Source: Desulfohalobiaceae bacterium (GTDB taxonomy: Bacteria > Desulfobacterota > Desulfovibrionia > Desulfovibrionales > Desulfothermaceae). From it: a stretch of 44,082 nt of DNA. Where the stretch lies: positions 1 to 44,082 of the forward strand of contig JALWFY010000082.1 in assembly GCA_027013815.1 (NCBI GenBank), given 5' to 3'. Shown piece after piece: positions 7,754-16,387 of the stretch (positions are counted from its first letter, which is position 1; the number at the start of each line of letters is the position of its first letter). The notes under the pieces are model-generated. The model saw only the letters and a program-made list of their open reading frames with translations. It did not search any database and was not told the origin of the DNA. The translations under genes and the position numbers were made by a program.

Positions 7754-9432
7754 ATACACCTCACTGAATTTTTATAATCTTTACATATACCAGGCTTTAC
7801 CTGACACTTGACTCGTATATCTTGGCCTACTGTAAACACGTCCTTTACCATATTCATTGAACTTTCCTCTATTACTTCTATCTCATCTGGTTCAATATCC
7901 CAACCAAATTCCTTGGTTATATAATCTATCATCTTATTAATCAGGTCCTCTCTTGCCTGTTTTAGATTATAAGAGCCAGGTATAGTCTCCTTTATCTCAA
8001 ATACAGGTATGGTCTTTATCTTTTTCTCAGTATCAGCAAAGAGTTCTGCCTGTGTAGTAGGCCTAGATAGGGCTGCACCAACTGCATTTGCAACCCCATA
8101 AAAATCTGGGACAATAACTGGAAGTCCAAATTCCTCTTCAATATAACTGGCAAGGATCTTAGCAGGACCTCCCATTAAATATATTTTTTTAGGCTCTATC
8201 CTCCTATATTGCAATAATTCATGTATGGTGTATATGGGCCTCTCATTTATTTCATCTAAAAAACTCATGACCTCTTGTTTTAAAGTGGCACACCCCTGTT
8301 TAATCACCTTTAAGGCCACCTCTTCCAATGGACAATTAAGTCCCTGACCAATCTCCATTATTGCCCTGTTGGATGCATCTGTATCACCATAACCCTCTTT
8401 TGAAATACAATTTAAGGCATCTAAAAACGCAGGTACTTTCCCCCCTTTCGCTACACATGGTCCCAATCTCTTAGGGCCCACTTCCAATATATTGTTTTCC
8501 ACACTTACTGCAGAATCCCCACCTAGTCCAATGGATTTTACCTTCATGGCCCTAACCAAGGTAGGTCTATGTCTTAGTTGGACATTTTCTGGTTCAATTA
8601 AAGGAACACCAGAGGCAAATACCCCAATATCCGTTGTAGTTCCTCCAACATCCAAAACAATGGCGTCTTCTTGTATTTCACACAGGGAAACTATCCCCAT
8701 AACACTAGCTGCTGGGCCAGAGAATATACTCTCCACTGGTATCCATCTCGCCCTGTTCATTGGCATGGTTCCACCATCTGCCTTTAAGATATTTATCTGA
8801 GGAGTTAAGTTAAATTCCTTTAAACAACCCTCCACTGATTTTAAAAAATTGTTAAAAATAGGCCACACTGCACTATTATAATATGCAGTGGCAATCCTCC
8901 TTGGGAAATTTAACTGACCAGACAAGGTGTGTCCCATGGTTACAAATCTAGCCTTGCCATTTAGTAGGTCAGCAATCTTTTGTTCATGCACTGGATTTCT
9001 AGGGGAAAACTTTCCAATCACAGCAAATACTTTGATTCCATCTTTTAAAAACCTAGACACCACACCATCAACATAATCCATGTCAATTGGAGCGATCTCT
9101 GTTCCCCTATGGTCAAGTCCACCTGGTATTACTTCATAAAAATCCCCAATCTTAAATGACCAAGGATCTATCCCTGGTCCTGCACTGACCAACACACCAA
9201 CTGGTTCAAGTGCATCCTGGACAATGGCATTTGTGCACAATGTAGTACTCAAATTAAAACGCCTAATATTGACCTGTTTTTCCTGACTCAATATCTCCTT
9301 TATGGCCATCCTAATGGACCCTAAGAGATCTTGAGGATCTGTGGGGATCTTTGTCCATGCCTTGATCCCACTCTGTCTATCTATGAGTACTGCATCAGTA
9401 TGAGTCCCCCCAACATCTATTCCAAACAGCAT
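7741..9432 (-). CDS. Hydantoinase/oxoprolinase family protein (HyuA-like)
   Basis: 563-residue member of the HyuA/acetone-carboxylase-beta superfamily, which uses ATP to open cyclic amides or activate carboxylation substrates. The N-terminus begins with the phosphate loop FGIDVGGTHTDAV (3-15); the central domain has FSGPAASVMG and the second loop VLDVGGTTTDIG; GLGGDSAV follows, and the adenosine motif YLMGGPA lies near residue 415. It is shorter than the roughly 650-700 residues usual for HyuA. No HyuB partner gene is nearby, so hydantoin hydrolysis is doubtful. AGAGGGGGG precedes the ATG. It lies 27 bases after the aminotransferase and overlaps the HDAC-like gene. Confidence 0.85.
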   Translation of the reverse strand: MLFGIDVGGTHTDAVLIDRQSGIKAWTKIPTDPQDLLGSIRMAIKEILSQEKQVNIRRFNLSTTLCTNAIVQDALEPVGVLVSAGPGIDPWSFKIGDFYEVIPGGLDHRGTEIAPIDMDYVDGVVSRFLKDGIKVFAVIGKFSPRNPVHEQKIADLLNGKARFVTMGHTLSGQLNFPRRIATAYYNSAVWPIFNNFLKSVEGCLKEFNLTPQINILKADGGTMPMNRARWIPVESIFSGPAASVMGIVSLCEIQEDAIVLDVGGTTTDIGVFASGVPLIEPENVQLRHRPTLVRAMKVKSIGLGGDSAVSVENNILEVGPKRLGPCVAKGGKVPAFLDALNCISKEGYGDTDASNRAIMEIGQGLNCPLEEVALKVIKQGCATLKQEVMSFLDEINERPIYTIHELLQYRRIEPKKIYLMGGPAKILASYIEEEFGLPVIVPDFYGVANAVGAALSRPTTQAELFADTEKKIKTIPVFEIKETIPGSYNLKQAREDLINKMIDYITKEFGWDIEPDEIEVIEESSMNMVKDVFTVGQDIRVKCQVKPGICKDYKNSVRCICKG

Positions 9433-9459
9433 AACCCCCCTCTCTATTGTTTTTAGTTT

Positions 9460-10626
9460 TTATTTATAAAATTCAAATATACTCTCCACTATATAATCCA
9501 ATATCTCATCTTTTAAATAAGGATGCATTGGCAGGGCAAGGATCTCTTTGGAAACCTGTTCGCTTACCCCCATATCTCCCTCTTTGTATCCCAGGTAGGA
9601 AAAGGCCCTTTGCAAATGTAATGGAGTCTTATAATATATATTTGTTGGTATTTTTCTCCCTTTTAAAAATTCAATCAACTCATCCCTCTCCTCTACCAAG
9701 ATACAGTACTGGGCCCAAGCAGACAAAATATGTTCGGGTACATTGGGTAGTTTTATATTGGGAATTGAGTCCAGTCTTGCACTATATTTTTGTGCAACCT
9801 CTTGTCTCTTATTTATTTCTTCATCAAATATATCTAATTTTGCAAGTAATACTGCAGCCTGAATAGTATCCATTCGTCCATTTATCCCAAGCCTAATATT
9901 CTCATATTTATCCCTTCCCTCACCGTGGACCCTAATGGACCTCATTATATCCGCCAGTTCCTCTGAGTCAGTAAAAATAGCACCGCCATCACCATATGCC
10001 CCCAAGGGCTTAGCTGGAAAAAAAGAAGTACAACCAATATGGGCTAGTGAACACGCCATTTTACCGAAATATTTTCCTCCAAATGATTGGGCCCCATCTT
10101 CTATAACAAATAAATGATTTTCCAGGGCAATATTATTTATTTCCCTATATTCAGCACATATCCCAAAAAGATCCACTCCAATAATTCCCTTTAGGTTGAA
10201 TTCTTTGTGCAGGATTATTTCTGGAATAGGATATATACTATTATCCCTATTTTTAACTGCTTGTATGGCCCTTTTTAATCCATCTGGATTAATATTATAT
10301 GTTTTGGGATCAATATCCACAAAAACAGGTATTGCGCCAGTGAGTGCTATAACCTCTGCAGTTGCCATAAAGGTAAAAGGAGATGTAAAAACCACATCTG
10401 TTTCATGTACATCTAAAGCCATGAGGGACATCAAAAGTGCATCTGTTCCTGATGAACAGGACACACAGTATGAGGTACCAACATAGGCTGCCAAACGATC
10501 TTCAAGTTCATTGACCTCTGGACCTAATATAAACCTTCCATGTGATAGAACTCTATCTATATTTTTCAATACATCCTTTGCTATTCTTTTATACTGGGCA
10601 TTAAGATCAATAAATGGTATCTCCAT
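9460..10626 (-). CDS. DegT/DnrJ/EryC1/StrS-family aminotransferase
   Basis: PLP-dependent aminotransferase of the type that aminates keto-sugars for surface polysaccharide or antibiotic synthesis. In numbering from the adjacent upstream ATG (10629), it has FIDLNAQY (6-13), GRFILGPEV, SSGTDAL (59-65), the cofactor aspartate in IEDGAQSFGG (Asp178) and the Schiff-base lysine in FFPAKPLGAYGDGGA (Lys207). A stretch of about 20 residues (126-147) inserted before GVDLFG is unlike the compact family form. AGGAG is five bases from the second ATG (10626) and two from the first, so the second is used here. It heads the operon with HyuA, HDAC, hydrolase and AtoE, not a sugar cluster, which is odd. Confidence 0.88.
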   Translation of the reverse strand: MEIPFIDLNAQYKRIAKDVLKNIDRVLSHGRFILGPEVNELEDRLAAYVGTSYCVSCSSGTDALLMSLMALDVHETDVVFTSPFTFMATAEVIALTGAIPVFVDIDPKTYNINPDGLKRAIQAVKNRDNSIYPIPEIILHKEFNLKGIIGVDLFGICAEYREINNIALENHLFVIEDGAQSFGGKYFGKMACSLAHIGCTSFFPAKPLGAYGDGGAIFTDSEELADIMRSIRVHGEGRDKYENIRLGINGRMDTIQAAVLLAKLDIFDEEINKRQEVAQKYSARLDSIPNIKLPNVPEHILSAWAQYCILVEERDELIEFLKGRKIPTNIYYKTPLHLQRAFSYLGYKEGDMGVSEQVSKEILALPMHPYLKDEILDYIVESIFEFYK

Positions 10627-10759
10627 CATGACTCCTTATATAACACAAATTTTCATTTTTTAATTTATTTTTTATGATATTTAGGGTTATCTTCTTAAAA
10701 TTCCATTTCAGGGCATTTTTATTAAGAATAAGATTTTTATTAAAAAGGAGCAAGCCCTA

Positions 10760-10869
10760 AAGTAGAACTCTGTTCCATTTCTTGTTGGCCTTCCAGCCCA
10801 ACTTCAATAAGAAATAAAATCCTTATATAATAGGCATAATCCCTTAGAGGGGAGCAAAGCTTCACTCTA
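10760..10869 (+). repeat. Three-hairpin intergenic repeat, family II, copy a
   Basis: In the 465-base gap before birA. Three stem-loops follow each other: 10760-10780 (9-base arms, TCT loop), 10784-10802 (GTTGG/CCAAC outer stem) and 10845-10869 (11-position stem with an AAA loop and one mismatch). Between the second and third is TTATATAATAGGCATAAT. The same order of hairpins and linker occurs at 30165-30354, with paired base changes in the stems. Apart from this repeat the gap is AT-rich with no reading frame or recognisable RNA gene. Confidence 0.65.
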
Positions 10870-11094
10870 TAGTCAAGAAAATTATTTTGTATAAATCAAT
10901 AACAAGAGCTTAGGCCTCTCATACTCTAACATCAAATTTATTATCGTAGTTATATATTTTTAGTTCTTTATCTATTAAGCTTGTAATCTATTTAAAATTT
11001 GCATAAAATTTTACTTGCCAATATTGCTATTAAACCTTTATACAGGGCAAATATAAAATCAAAAAAATAATCATATATTCTATCTAGATCAAAT

Positions 11095-12078
11095 ATGAAA
11101 AAAGATCCCTTAGACCATATCCTGGTAGAATTAAAAGACAAAGAGTGGGTCTCTGGAGAAGAGATTGCAAAGAGCCTTAACATATCCAGGACATGGATCT
11201 GGAACCATATAAATAAATTAAAAAAAATGGGATTTAACATATCCTCTTCAGCAAAAAAAGGCTATAGACTAATTGATATACCAGATGTGTTGATCCCCTC
11301 ATTAATTAAATCCTATTTACAAACCCAATTATTGGGAAATAATATCCATTTTTTTGAACAAATAGATTCCACCCAAAACAAGGCCAGGGAACTTGCAGAA
11401 CAAGGTGCATTAGAAGGCACAGTAGTAGTATGTGAATCACAGACAAAAGGCAGGGGAAGACGGGGAAGGAATTGGATACATATTCCCTATAAATCCATTG
11501 CATTTTCTATTATCCTCAGACCTCCCCTAATACCCTCTCAGGTTATGCAACTTCCTCTAATGGCTGGCGTGGCATTGGCTGATACAATAAGGGGAGTCTT
11601 TAAATTAAATTGTTCCTTAAAATGGCCAAATGACCTCTTGATTAAAGACAAAAAACTAGCTGGTATCCTTGCTGAGATCTCAGGAGATTCTGAAGAGATC
11701 AATTATATAATTTTAGGCATAGGAATAAATGTAAATAGCAGCCCCCAAGACATTCCTAATGACATTAAAGATATTGCAACATCCATATTTATTGAAACCC
11801 AAAATAATTACCTAAGGGCAGAATTAATTGCACATATATTAAAAAAACTAGAATATTGGTATAATTTATATATTAAAGAGGGTTTTTTGCCAATAAAGAA
11901 AAAATGGATGGAAATGAATGCAACAATAGGAAGAGATGTAATAATATTTTTAAAAGACAAAAAAATAAATGGGAAGGCAACAGAAATAGATAATGTTGGA
12001 AATTTAGTAATTTTAGATGAATCTGGATTCAGGCAAAAGGTCTTTTATGGTGATGTAAGTTTGAGAAACAAAGAGTAA
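11095..12078 (+). CDS. birA: Biotin-[acetyl-CoA-carboxylase] ligase / biotin operon repressor
   Basis: 327-residue bifunctional BirA. It activates biotin with ATP and attaches it to carrier proteins; the N-terminal winged helix (residues 5-58, WVSGEEIAKSLNISRTWIWN) can bind DNA as a biotin-sensing repressor. The ligase domain shows DSTQNKARE (91-99), the biotinyl-AMP loop GRGRRGR (119-125), LKWPNDLL and LAGILAEISGD, then the C-terminal SH3-like part. No good ribosome site precedes the ATG, but the HTH begins at once, so the start is sound. The lysA gene follows after 19 bases. Confidence 0.92.
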   Translation: MKKDPLDHILVELKDKEWVSGEEIAKSLNISRTWIWNHINKLKKMGFNISSSAKKGYRLIDIPDVLIPSLIKSYLQTQLLGNNIHFFEQIDSTQNKARELAEQGALEGTVVVCESQTKGRGRRGRNWIHIPYKSIAFSIILRPPLIPSQVMQLPLMAGVALADTIRGVFKLNCSLKWPNDLLIKDKKLAGILAEISGDSEEINYIILGIGINVNSSPQDIPNDIKDIATSIFIETQNNYLRAELIAHILKKLEYWYNLYIKEGFLPIKKKWMEMNATIGRDVIIFLKDKKINGKATEIDNVGNLVILDESGFRQKVFYGDVSLRNKE

Positions 12079-12097
12079 ATTAAAGGAGAATATAACT

Positions 12098-13342
12098 ATG
12101 CACTACTTTAATTTAAGGGATAATAGATTATTTGCAGAAGAAGTTGAAGTAGAAAAAATAGTAGAAAAATATGGCACACCTATATATATTTATTCATCTC
12201 GCACATTGAAAAGACATTTCCATGCCTTTGATTCTGCTTTTTATAGTATCCCACACATCACATGTTTCTCAGTAAAATGCAATTCCAATTTACATGTCTT
12301 AAAGACCTTGAAAGAAGAAGGTGCAGGCTCAGACATAGTCTCAGGTGGAGAGTTATTTAAGGCACTCAAGGCTGGGATTGATCCTAAAAAAATAGTATTT
12401 TCTGGAGTTGGTAAACAGGATCATGAAATAAGAGAAGCCCTATATGCAGACATTTTGATGTTTAATGTAGAATCAATGCAAGAGTTGGAAAAGATAAACC
12501 AAATTGCCATTTCCTTAAATAAAAAGGCCAGGATCAGTTTTAGAATAAACCCAGATGTGGATCCCAAAACACATCCATATATCTCCACTGGACTTAAACA
12601 AAATAAATTTGGGATAGACATAAACGATGCCATATATGCATACAGGACAGCAAAAGAATTAAAGGGGATAGAGCCAGTTGGGATAGATTGTCATATTGGA
12701 TCACAATTAACAGAAATATCACCATTTTTAGAGGCTTTGGACAAATTAAAATACCTATATACTGAGTTAAAAGAATTAGGTATTAATATCCAATACCTAG
12801 ACCTTGGAGGGGGGCTAGGCATTACATATAAAGAAGAAGAACCTCCCCATCCCAAAGAATTTGGTGAAGCACTCTCAAAGTCACTTGCTGGATATCCCTT
12901 GACCCTTATTCTAGAGCCAGGAAGGGTTATAGCTGGAAATGCAGGGATCCTTGTCACAAAGGTTATTTACACAAAAAATACCAGTGAGAAAAACTTTCTC
13001 ATAGTAGATGCAGGAATGAACGACCTAATAAGGCCCTCTTTTTATGGTTCATATCACCGAATAGCCGAGGTCAAACCCAGTGGAAGGCCTATTAAAAAAT
13101 ATGATGTAGTAGGTCCCATTTGTGAAAGTGGTGATTTTCTAGCAAAAGACAGAGAACTCCCTGAGGTATTTGCAGGAGAGATCTTATGTATATTCTCTAC
13201 AGGGGCATATGGCTTTGTGATGTCTTCCCAATACAACTCTAGACCAAGGGCAGCAGAAGTAATGGTCCAAGGGGATGAGTTCTTTTTGATCAGACAAAGA
13301 GAGACTTACCGTGACCTGGTTTATTTAGAGGAAAATGTGTAG
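12098..13342 (+). CDS. lysA: Diaminopimelate decarboxylase
   Basis: Last enzyme of lysine synthesis, converting meso-diaminopimelate to L-lysine with PLP; 414 residues. The PLP lysine is Lys60 in FSVKCNSN, followed by GSDIVSGGEL, HIGSQL, the phosphate-binding DLGGGLG, LEPGR and, from the partner subunit, CESGDFLA with the catalytic Cys. AAAGGAG lies before the ATG. It follows birA by 19 bases and is probably cotranscribed. No unusual features. The downstream 170 bases are AT-rich and lead to a convergent gene. Confidence 0.93.
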   Translation: MHYFNLRDNRLFAEEVEVEKIVEKYGTPIYIYSSRTLKRHFHAFDSAFYSIPHITCFSVKCNSNLHVLKTLKEEGAGSDIVSGGELFKALKAGIDPKKIVFSGVGKQDHEIREALYADILMFNVESMQELEKINQIAISLNKKARISFRINPDVDPKTHPYISTGLKQNKFGIDINDAIYAYRTAKELKGIEPVGIDCHIGSQLTEISPFLEALDKLKYLYTELKELGINIQYLDLGGGLGITYKEEEPPHPKEFGEALSKSLAGYPLTLILEPGRVIAGNAGILVTKVIYTKNTSEKNFLIVDAGMNDLIRPSFYGSYHRIAEVKPSGRPIKKYDVVGPICESGDFLAKDRELPEVFAGEILCIFSTGAYGFVMSSQYNSRPRAAEVMVQGDEFFLIRQRETYRDLVYLEENV

Positions 13343-13515
13343 TATTGACCTAGCAGGAAAATATTTAATATAAAAAACAGATAAGAAAAAAATCTATATT
13401 ACCTGAGGTAGTTAATCTAATTCATGTTGATTGATTCTAGTAAAAAAACTTTGAATGAATAATATAAAAAATTTTATATATTGAATTTTGACAAACTATT
13501 TGAGGACAATTTTGT

Positions 13516-14736
13516 TTAAATAGTCATTCTTTGCAATATACTCCCAAAAACATTATTCAACCTTGTAGACGCAAGATTAATTCCAAATGAAAGGATATAT
13601 ATAAATAAAAAGTATATTATAAACCAAAGTGATAATGGTTTTCTAAATAAGAAAAAATCGTAATATACCATAAAAGGCATATGAATTAAAAATATTTCAA
13701 ATGAATATTTTCCCAAAACAATTAGAAATTTAGATCTAATGACAGAATTATCTAACAAAAAAGTTGTTATTGTAAGTAAGATAATCATTGAAATTGGTTG
13801 TAACGTAGTAATAAATTGATGATATATCCAGAATGATAAGATATGCTTAATACTATATATACCAATTTCCTTATAATATTGACAGAATAAAATCATTACC
13901 AAAAATATAGATAAAAGTTTTGAGGAACAAATTCTTTTCAAAATATTTTTGATATTCTTCCTATATATCCCTATAGCAACAGATAAAGGAAATACACTCG
14001 AATATTGCATCCAAATAAAAAATTTATTAAAAATATTTACGTATGCAATAATCAGAAAACATAAATATGAACAAACCAATATAATAAATGGTTTCAAATT
14101 GTTATTTAAATTAATGCGAGAAACAAAGAAGAAAAACAAATACAACACAAATATATATGTAACAAACCAAGCTGGACCATCTGGAGGAGTTGGCCTTAAT
14201 ATACAAAAAACGCTTAACAATATATGTTTGAACGAGTACGATTTATGTAATAAAATAAAGTCCAACAAATAAAATATAGTAAGACCCAACCATGTTGGAA
14301 TAAGGAGCCTTCTTATCCTTTTCAAAATAAATGATGAACTTAAACTATCCAGTCCATAAGTCTTAACCAGTGCAATTCCTGAAATATACAAAAATATTAT
14401 AACTGCCCATCTACCTGCCCATTCAAAAAATTGATATCCATCAATACACTTGATGCATAAGTGTCCAAAAATTAATAAAAGTATAGCTATACCTCTTAGA
14501 GTATCTCCTGTATCGCGAGAAAGGAAATCATTTTTATTATATTCTTCTTTTTTCTGAAGGGTCGCAACAACAATAAATAATAGAATAGCAAAAATATACA
14601 ACAACTGCTGACGGAAATATTCTTGATTGATTTGATTTAATCCTTTAAAATGGGTAACAAATATTTGCTGCATAATAAATTTTTTTAATTTTTTATGTGT
14701 TAGAACTAACTTGACACTATAGACATAAAAACTCAC
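13516..14736 (-). CDS. Acyltransferase-3 family membrane protein
   Basis: Integral inner-membrane protein of up to 406 residues with about ten transmembrane segments. The first conserved block TLRGIAILLLIFGHL (near residue 82) with its His, then RIRRLLIPTW and PPDGPAWFV, identify the acyltransferase-3 (OafA/NodX-like) family, which O-acylates surface sugars. Base use is even richer in A and T than the neighbours, and it lies beside a toxin-antitoxin pair, suggesting horizontal acquisition. The start is uncertain: the longest frame begins with GTG at 14736, and an ATG lies at 14673; neither has a strong ribosome site. Confidence 0.85.
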   Translation of the reverse strand: MSFYVYSVKLVLTHKKLKKFIMQQIFVTHFKGLNQINQEYFRQQLLYIFAILLFIVVATLQKKEEYNKNDFLSRDTGDTLRGIAILLLIFGHLCIKCIDGYQFFEWAGRWAVIIFLYISGIALVKTYGLDSLSSSFILKRIRRLLIPTWLGLTIFYLLDFILLHKSYSFKHILLSVFCILRPTPPDGPAWFVTYIFVLYLFFFFVSRINLNNNLKPFIILVCSYLCFLIIAYVNIFNKFFIWMQYSSVFPLSVAIGIYRKNIKNILKRICSSKLLSIFLVMILFCQYYKEIGIYSIKHILSFWIYHQFITTLQPISMIILLTITTFLLDNSVIRSKFLIVLGKYSFEIFLIHMPFMVYYDFFLFRKPLSLWFIIYFLFIYILSFGINLASTRLNNVFGSILQRMTI

Positions 14737-14873
14737 CTAACGATAATTAACTATTGTAATAAATGGTTATTCCCTGTGTGTCAGGCTAGATGTCGCCTCA
14801 AGGTGTTTAGATTAGACGACTACCTTAATCTTCGTGTAGCTAAAAAATAAAAAAGACCCATCAAAAAGGCCTC

Positions 14874-15293
14874 TTAGTGTTTGTATAATGTGAAATCTCT
14901 ATCTATCCACAATATATAAAAAACTCTTCCCACTCGATATCCCACCATTGGAGCTTTGCCTATACATCTAAAAGATAAATAATCCCGCCTGGCATCTGCT
15001 TCTGGATGTAATTTTGCACGAATCTGTTTCGCAGGAATTTTTTCAAAACCCACTTGATGTCTGCCCGAACTCTGAATTTCTGCCCACGTTAGTTGACTAA
15101 GTTGAACAATTTTTTCAATAAACCTGCTTTTTTCATCAGAACTACATTTAGAAAGGCCATATCTGGCATCATGATTTAAAAATTCAAATGAAAATAAAGG
15201 TTTCTCTAATTGTGAAGACCTGTTGCCAACCTCATGTAACTTAAGTCTTTTGCCTTTATTTCGCTTAGGTTGCTTAATTCCCATTATCGACAA
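14874..15293 (-). CDS. Probable toxin partner of Panacea-domain antitoxin
   Basis: 139-residue protein of no family I can name with certainty. The N-terminus is basic (KQPKRNKGKRLK), followed by a mixed fold and a C-terminal strand-like stretch RVGRVFYILWIDRDFTLYKH, of a kind seen at the end of RelE-like or other small toxins. It starts 20 bases inside the end of the Panacea gene, the tight coupling typical of toxin-antitoxin pairs. The gene order (antitoxin first) also fits. Its base composition is less AT-rich than the surrounding genes. A role as an mRNA or translation toxin is inferred from the pairing only. Confidence 0.6.
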   Translation of the reverse strand: MSIMGIKQPKRNKGKRLKLHEVGNRSSQLEKPLFSFEFLNHDARYGLSKCSSDEKSRFIEKIVQLSQLTWAEIQSSGRHQVGFEKIPAKQIRAKLHPEADARRDYLSFRCIGKAPMVGYRVGRVFYILWIDRDFTLYKH

Positions 15294-15720
15294 GCAGAGT
15301 TTTGAAATATTCCCTCATGTCAGCTTGATTAATAACACCATCTTTCTTATATGCATTTTGCCAGGGAGCTTCTTCATGCGTCATATTGCGAAGTTTCCAT
15401 GCAGAAAATTGTCCATACACGGACCATACTTCATTAAGCAGTTCCCTGACCTGACTGTCGTATTTGGAAAAATCAATCTCTCTTGGTTTTTCAATAGCCC
15501 CTGAGCCATAGGTTTTAAAACGATGATAAAGTTCCGGCACTACCGGCCCATGATCCCACGCCTCAATTTTTTCCTTAAAAAGAGGCTCGTCAAACATGGC
15601 CAGATGAAATCCCTGAGCATAATAAACCAGCTTTTGGAGTTTCATATTTGAAATGGTATCTCCCGCATCTTCATCAACCAACGCCAAAAAATAATCAGCT
15701 ACATCATGGCAGGTTAGCAT
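15274..15720 (-). CDS. Panacea-domain (DUF4065, SocA/GepA-like) antitoxin
   Basis: 148-residue protein with the Panacea/DUF4065 fold: start DVADYFLAL, then MKLQKLVYYAQGFHLAMF, IEAWDHGPVVPELYHRF and the C-terminal KLRNMTHEEAPW. These blocks define the family of SocA and phage GepA, now known as a broad antitoxin domain that neutralises many unrelated toxins. GAGGT precedes the ATG. The stop overlaps the start of the 139-residue partner. An operator-like dyad lies at 15751-15779. The pair sits with the acyltransferase in a patch interrupting metabolic genes, consistent with a mobile defence or stability module. Confidence 0.85.
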   Translation of the reverse strand: MLTCHDVADYFLALVDEDAGDTISNMKLQKLVYYAQGFHLAMFDEPLFKEKIEAWDHGPVVPELYHRFKTYGSGAIEKPREIDFSKYDSQVRELLNEVWSVYGQFSAWKLRNMTHEEAPWQNAYKKDGVINQADMREYFKTLLVDNGN

Positions 15721-15750
15721 ATTATTTACCTCACTTTTTTACAAAAAATT

Positions 15751-15779
15751 GATCTCGTTCATTTCTTTGAAACGATATC
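15751..15779. promoter_or_regulatory. Imperfect dyad upstream of Panacea antitoxin, possible operator
   Basis: GATCTCGTTCA (15751-15761) and TGAAACGATATC (15768-15779) form an imperfect inverted repeat centred about 45 bases before the antitoxin ATG. Toxin-antitoxin operons are often autoregulated through such sites. No clear promoter hexamers could be assigned around it. Confidence 0.35.
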
Positions 15780-15981
15780 TATCCTGACCTAGGGAGTTTT
15801 TGTTATTTACAAATTAAATCATATAGTTACAATGTTATCATTATTTATCCATGAATGTCCCATTTGTTCGCTTTATAAGCCCTTTTTTAGAATTCTTAAT
15901 TGTTCTCTCCCCTGTTACCACATTTTTTACTTTTTTTATCTTTGACTGGATAGAAATATTCTGTAGGGCCTATAAAGCTAC

Positions 15982-16377
15982 CTAAGAGATTACCTTGAAC
16001 TTAGGCAAAAAGGTATTACCACAACTCTTCCATACCACTTCAACCTTTTTGTCTATTTTAATTTCATTTAAAGGAGTATCTACAATATTACTAACCAATT
16101 TTGGACCTTCATCAAGTTCTATTATGGCAACGGTATATGGTACTTTATCTTTAAAGGCTTTATGAAAAGCTACTCTAAAAATTGTAAATGTATATATACT
16201 GCCATAACCTTTTAATTCTATTAGTTCAAAATTGTTATTGTAACACCTAGGACAGAACAATGAATTTGGCCATATTATATGGGCACAATTTTTACATTTT
16301 TGGAATATAAGTTTTTTCTCTTTACATCCATTGTAAAAAATCTCAGTATCAAATGTTGAAACAGGAAATAATTCCAT
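15982..16377 (-). CDS. DUF35 OB-fold/zinc-ribbon protein, partner of thiolase-like protein
   Basis: 131-residue protein with an N-terminal rubredoxin-like zinc ribbon, CKNC and CPRC (residues 28-31 and 42-45), and a C-terminal OB-fold (GYGSIYTFTIFR ... PYTVAIIELDEGPKLVSNI). This is the DUF35 family, whose members form complexes with thiolases or SCP-x-like proteins, for example BbsA with BbsB in anaerobic toluene degradation or the steroid retro-aldolase partners. It lies ten bases after the thiolase-like gene and is surely in its operon. The substrate is unknown. Confidence 0.88.
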   Translation of the reverse strand: MELFPVSTFDTEIFYNGCKEKKLIFQKCKNCAHIIWPNSLFCPRCYNNNFELIELKGYGSIYTFTIFRVAFHKAFKDKVPYTVAIIELDEGPKLVSNIVDTPLNEIKIDKKVEVVWKSCGNTFLPKFKVIS

Positions 16378-16387
16378 AACCTAGCCT

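Noticed and set aside
7741-9432. Hydantoinase (HyuA) as a confirmed function
   Set aside because: No HyuB partner is present and the protein is short for the family, so only the superfamily call is kept.
13488-13520. Plus-strand promoter at TTGACA near 13488
   Set aside because: No plus-strand gene follows; the acyltransferase lies on the other strand and the -10 match is poor.
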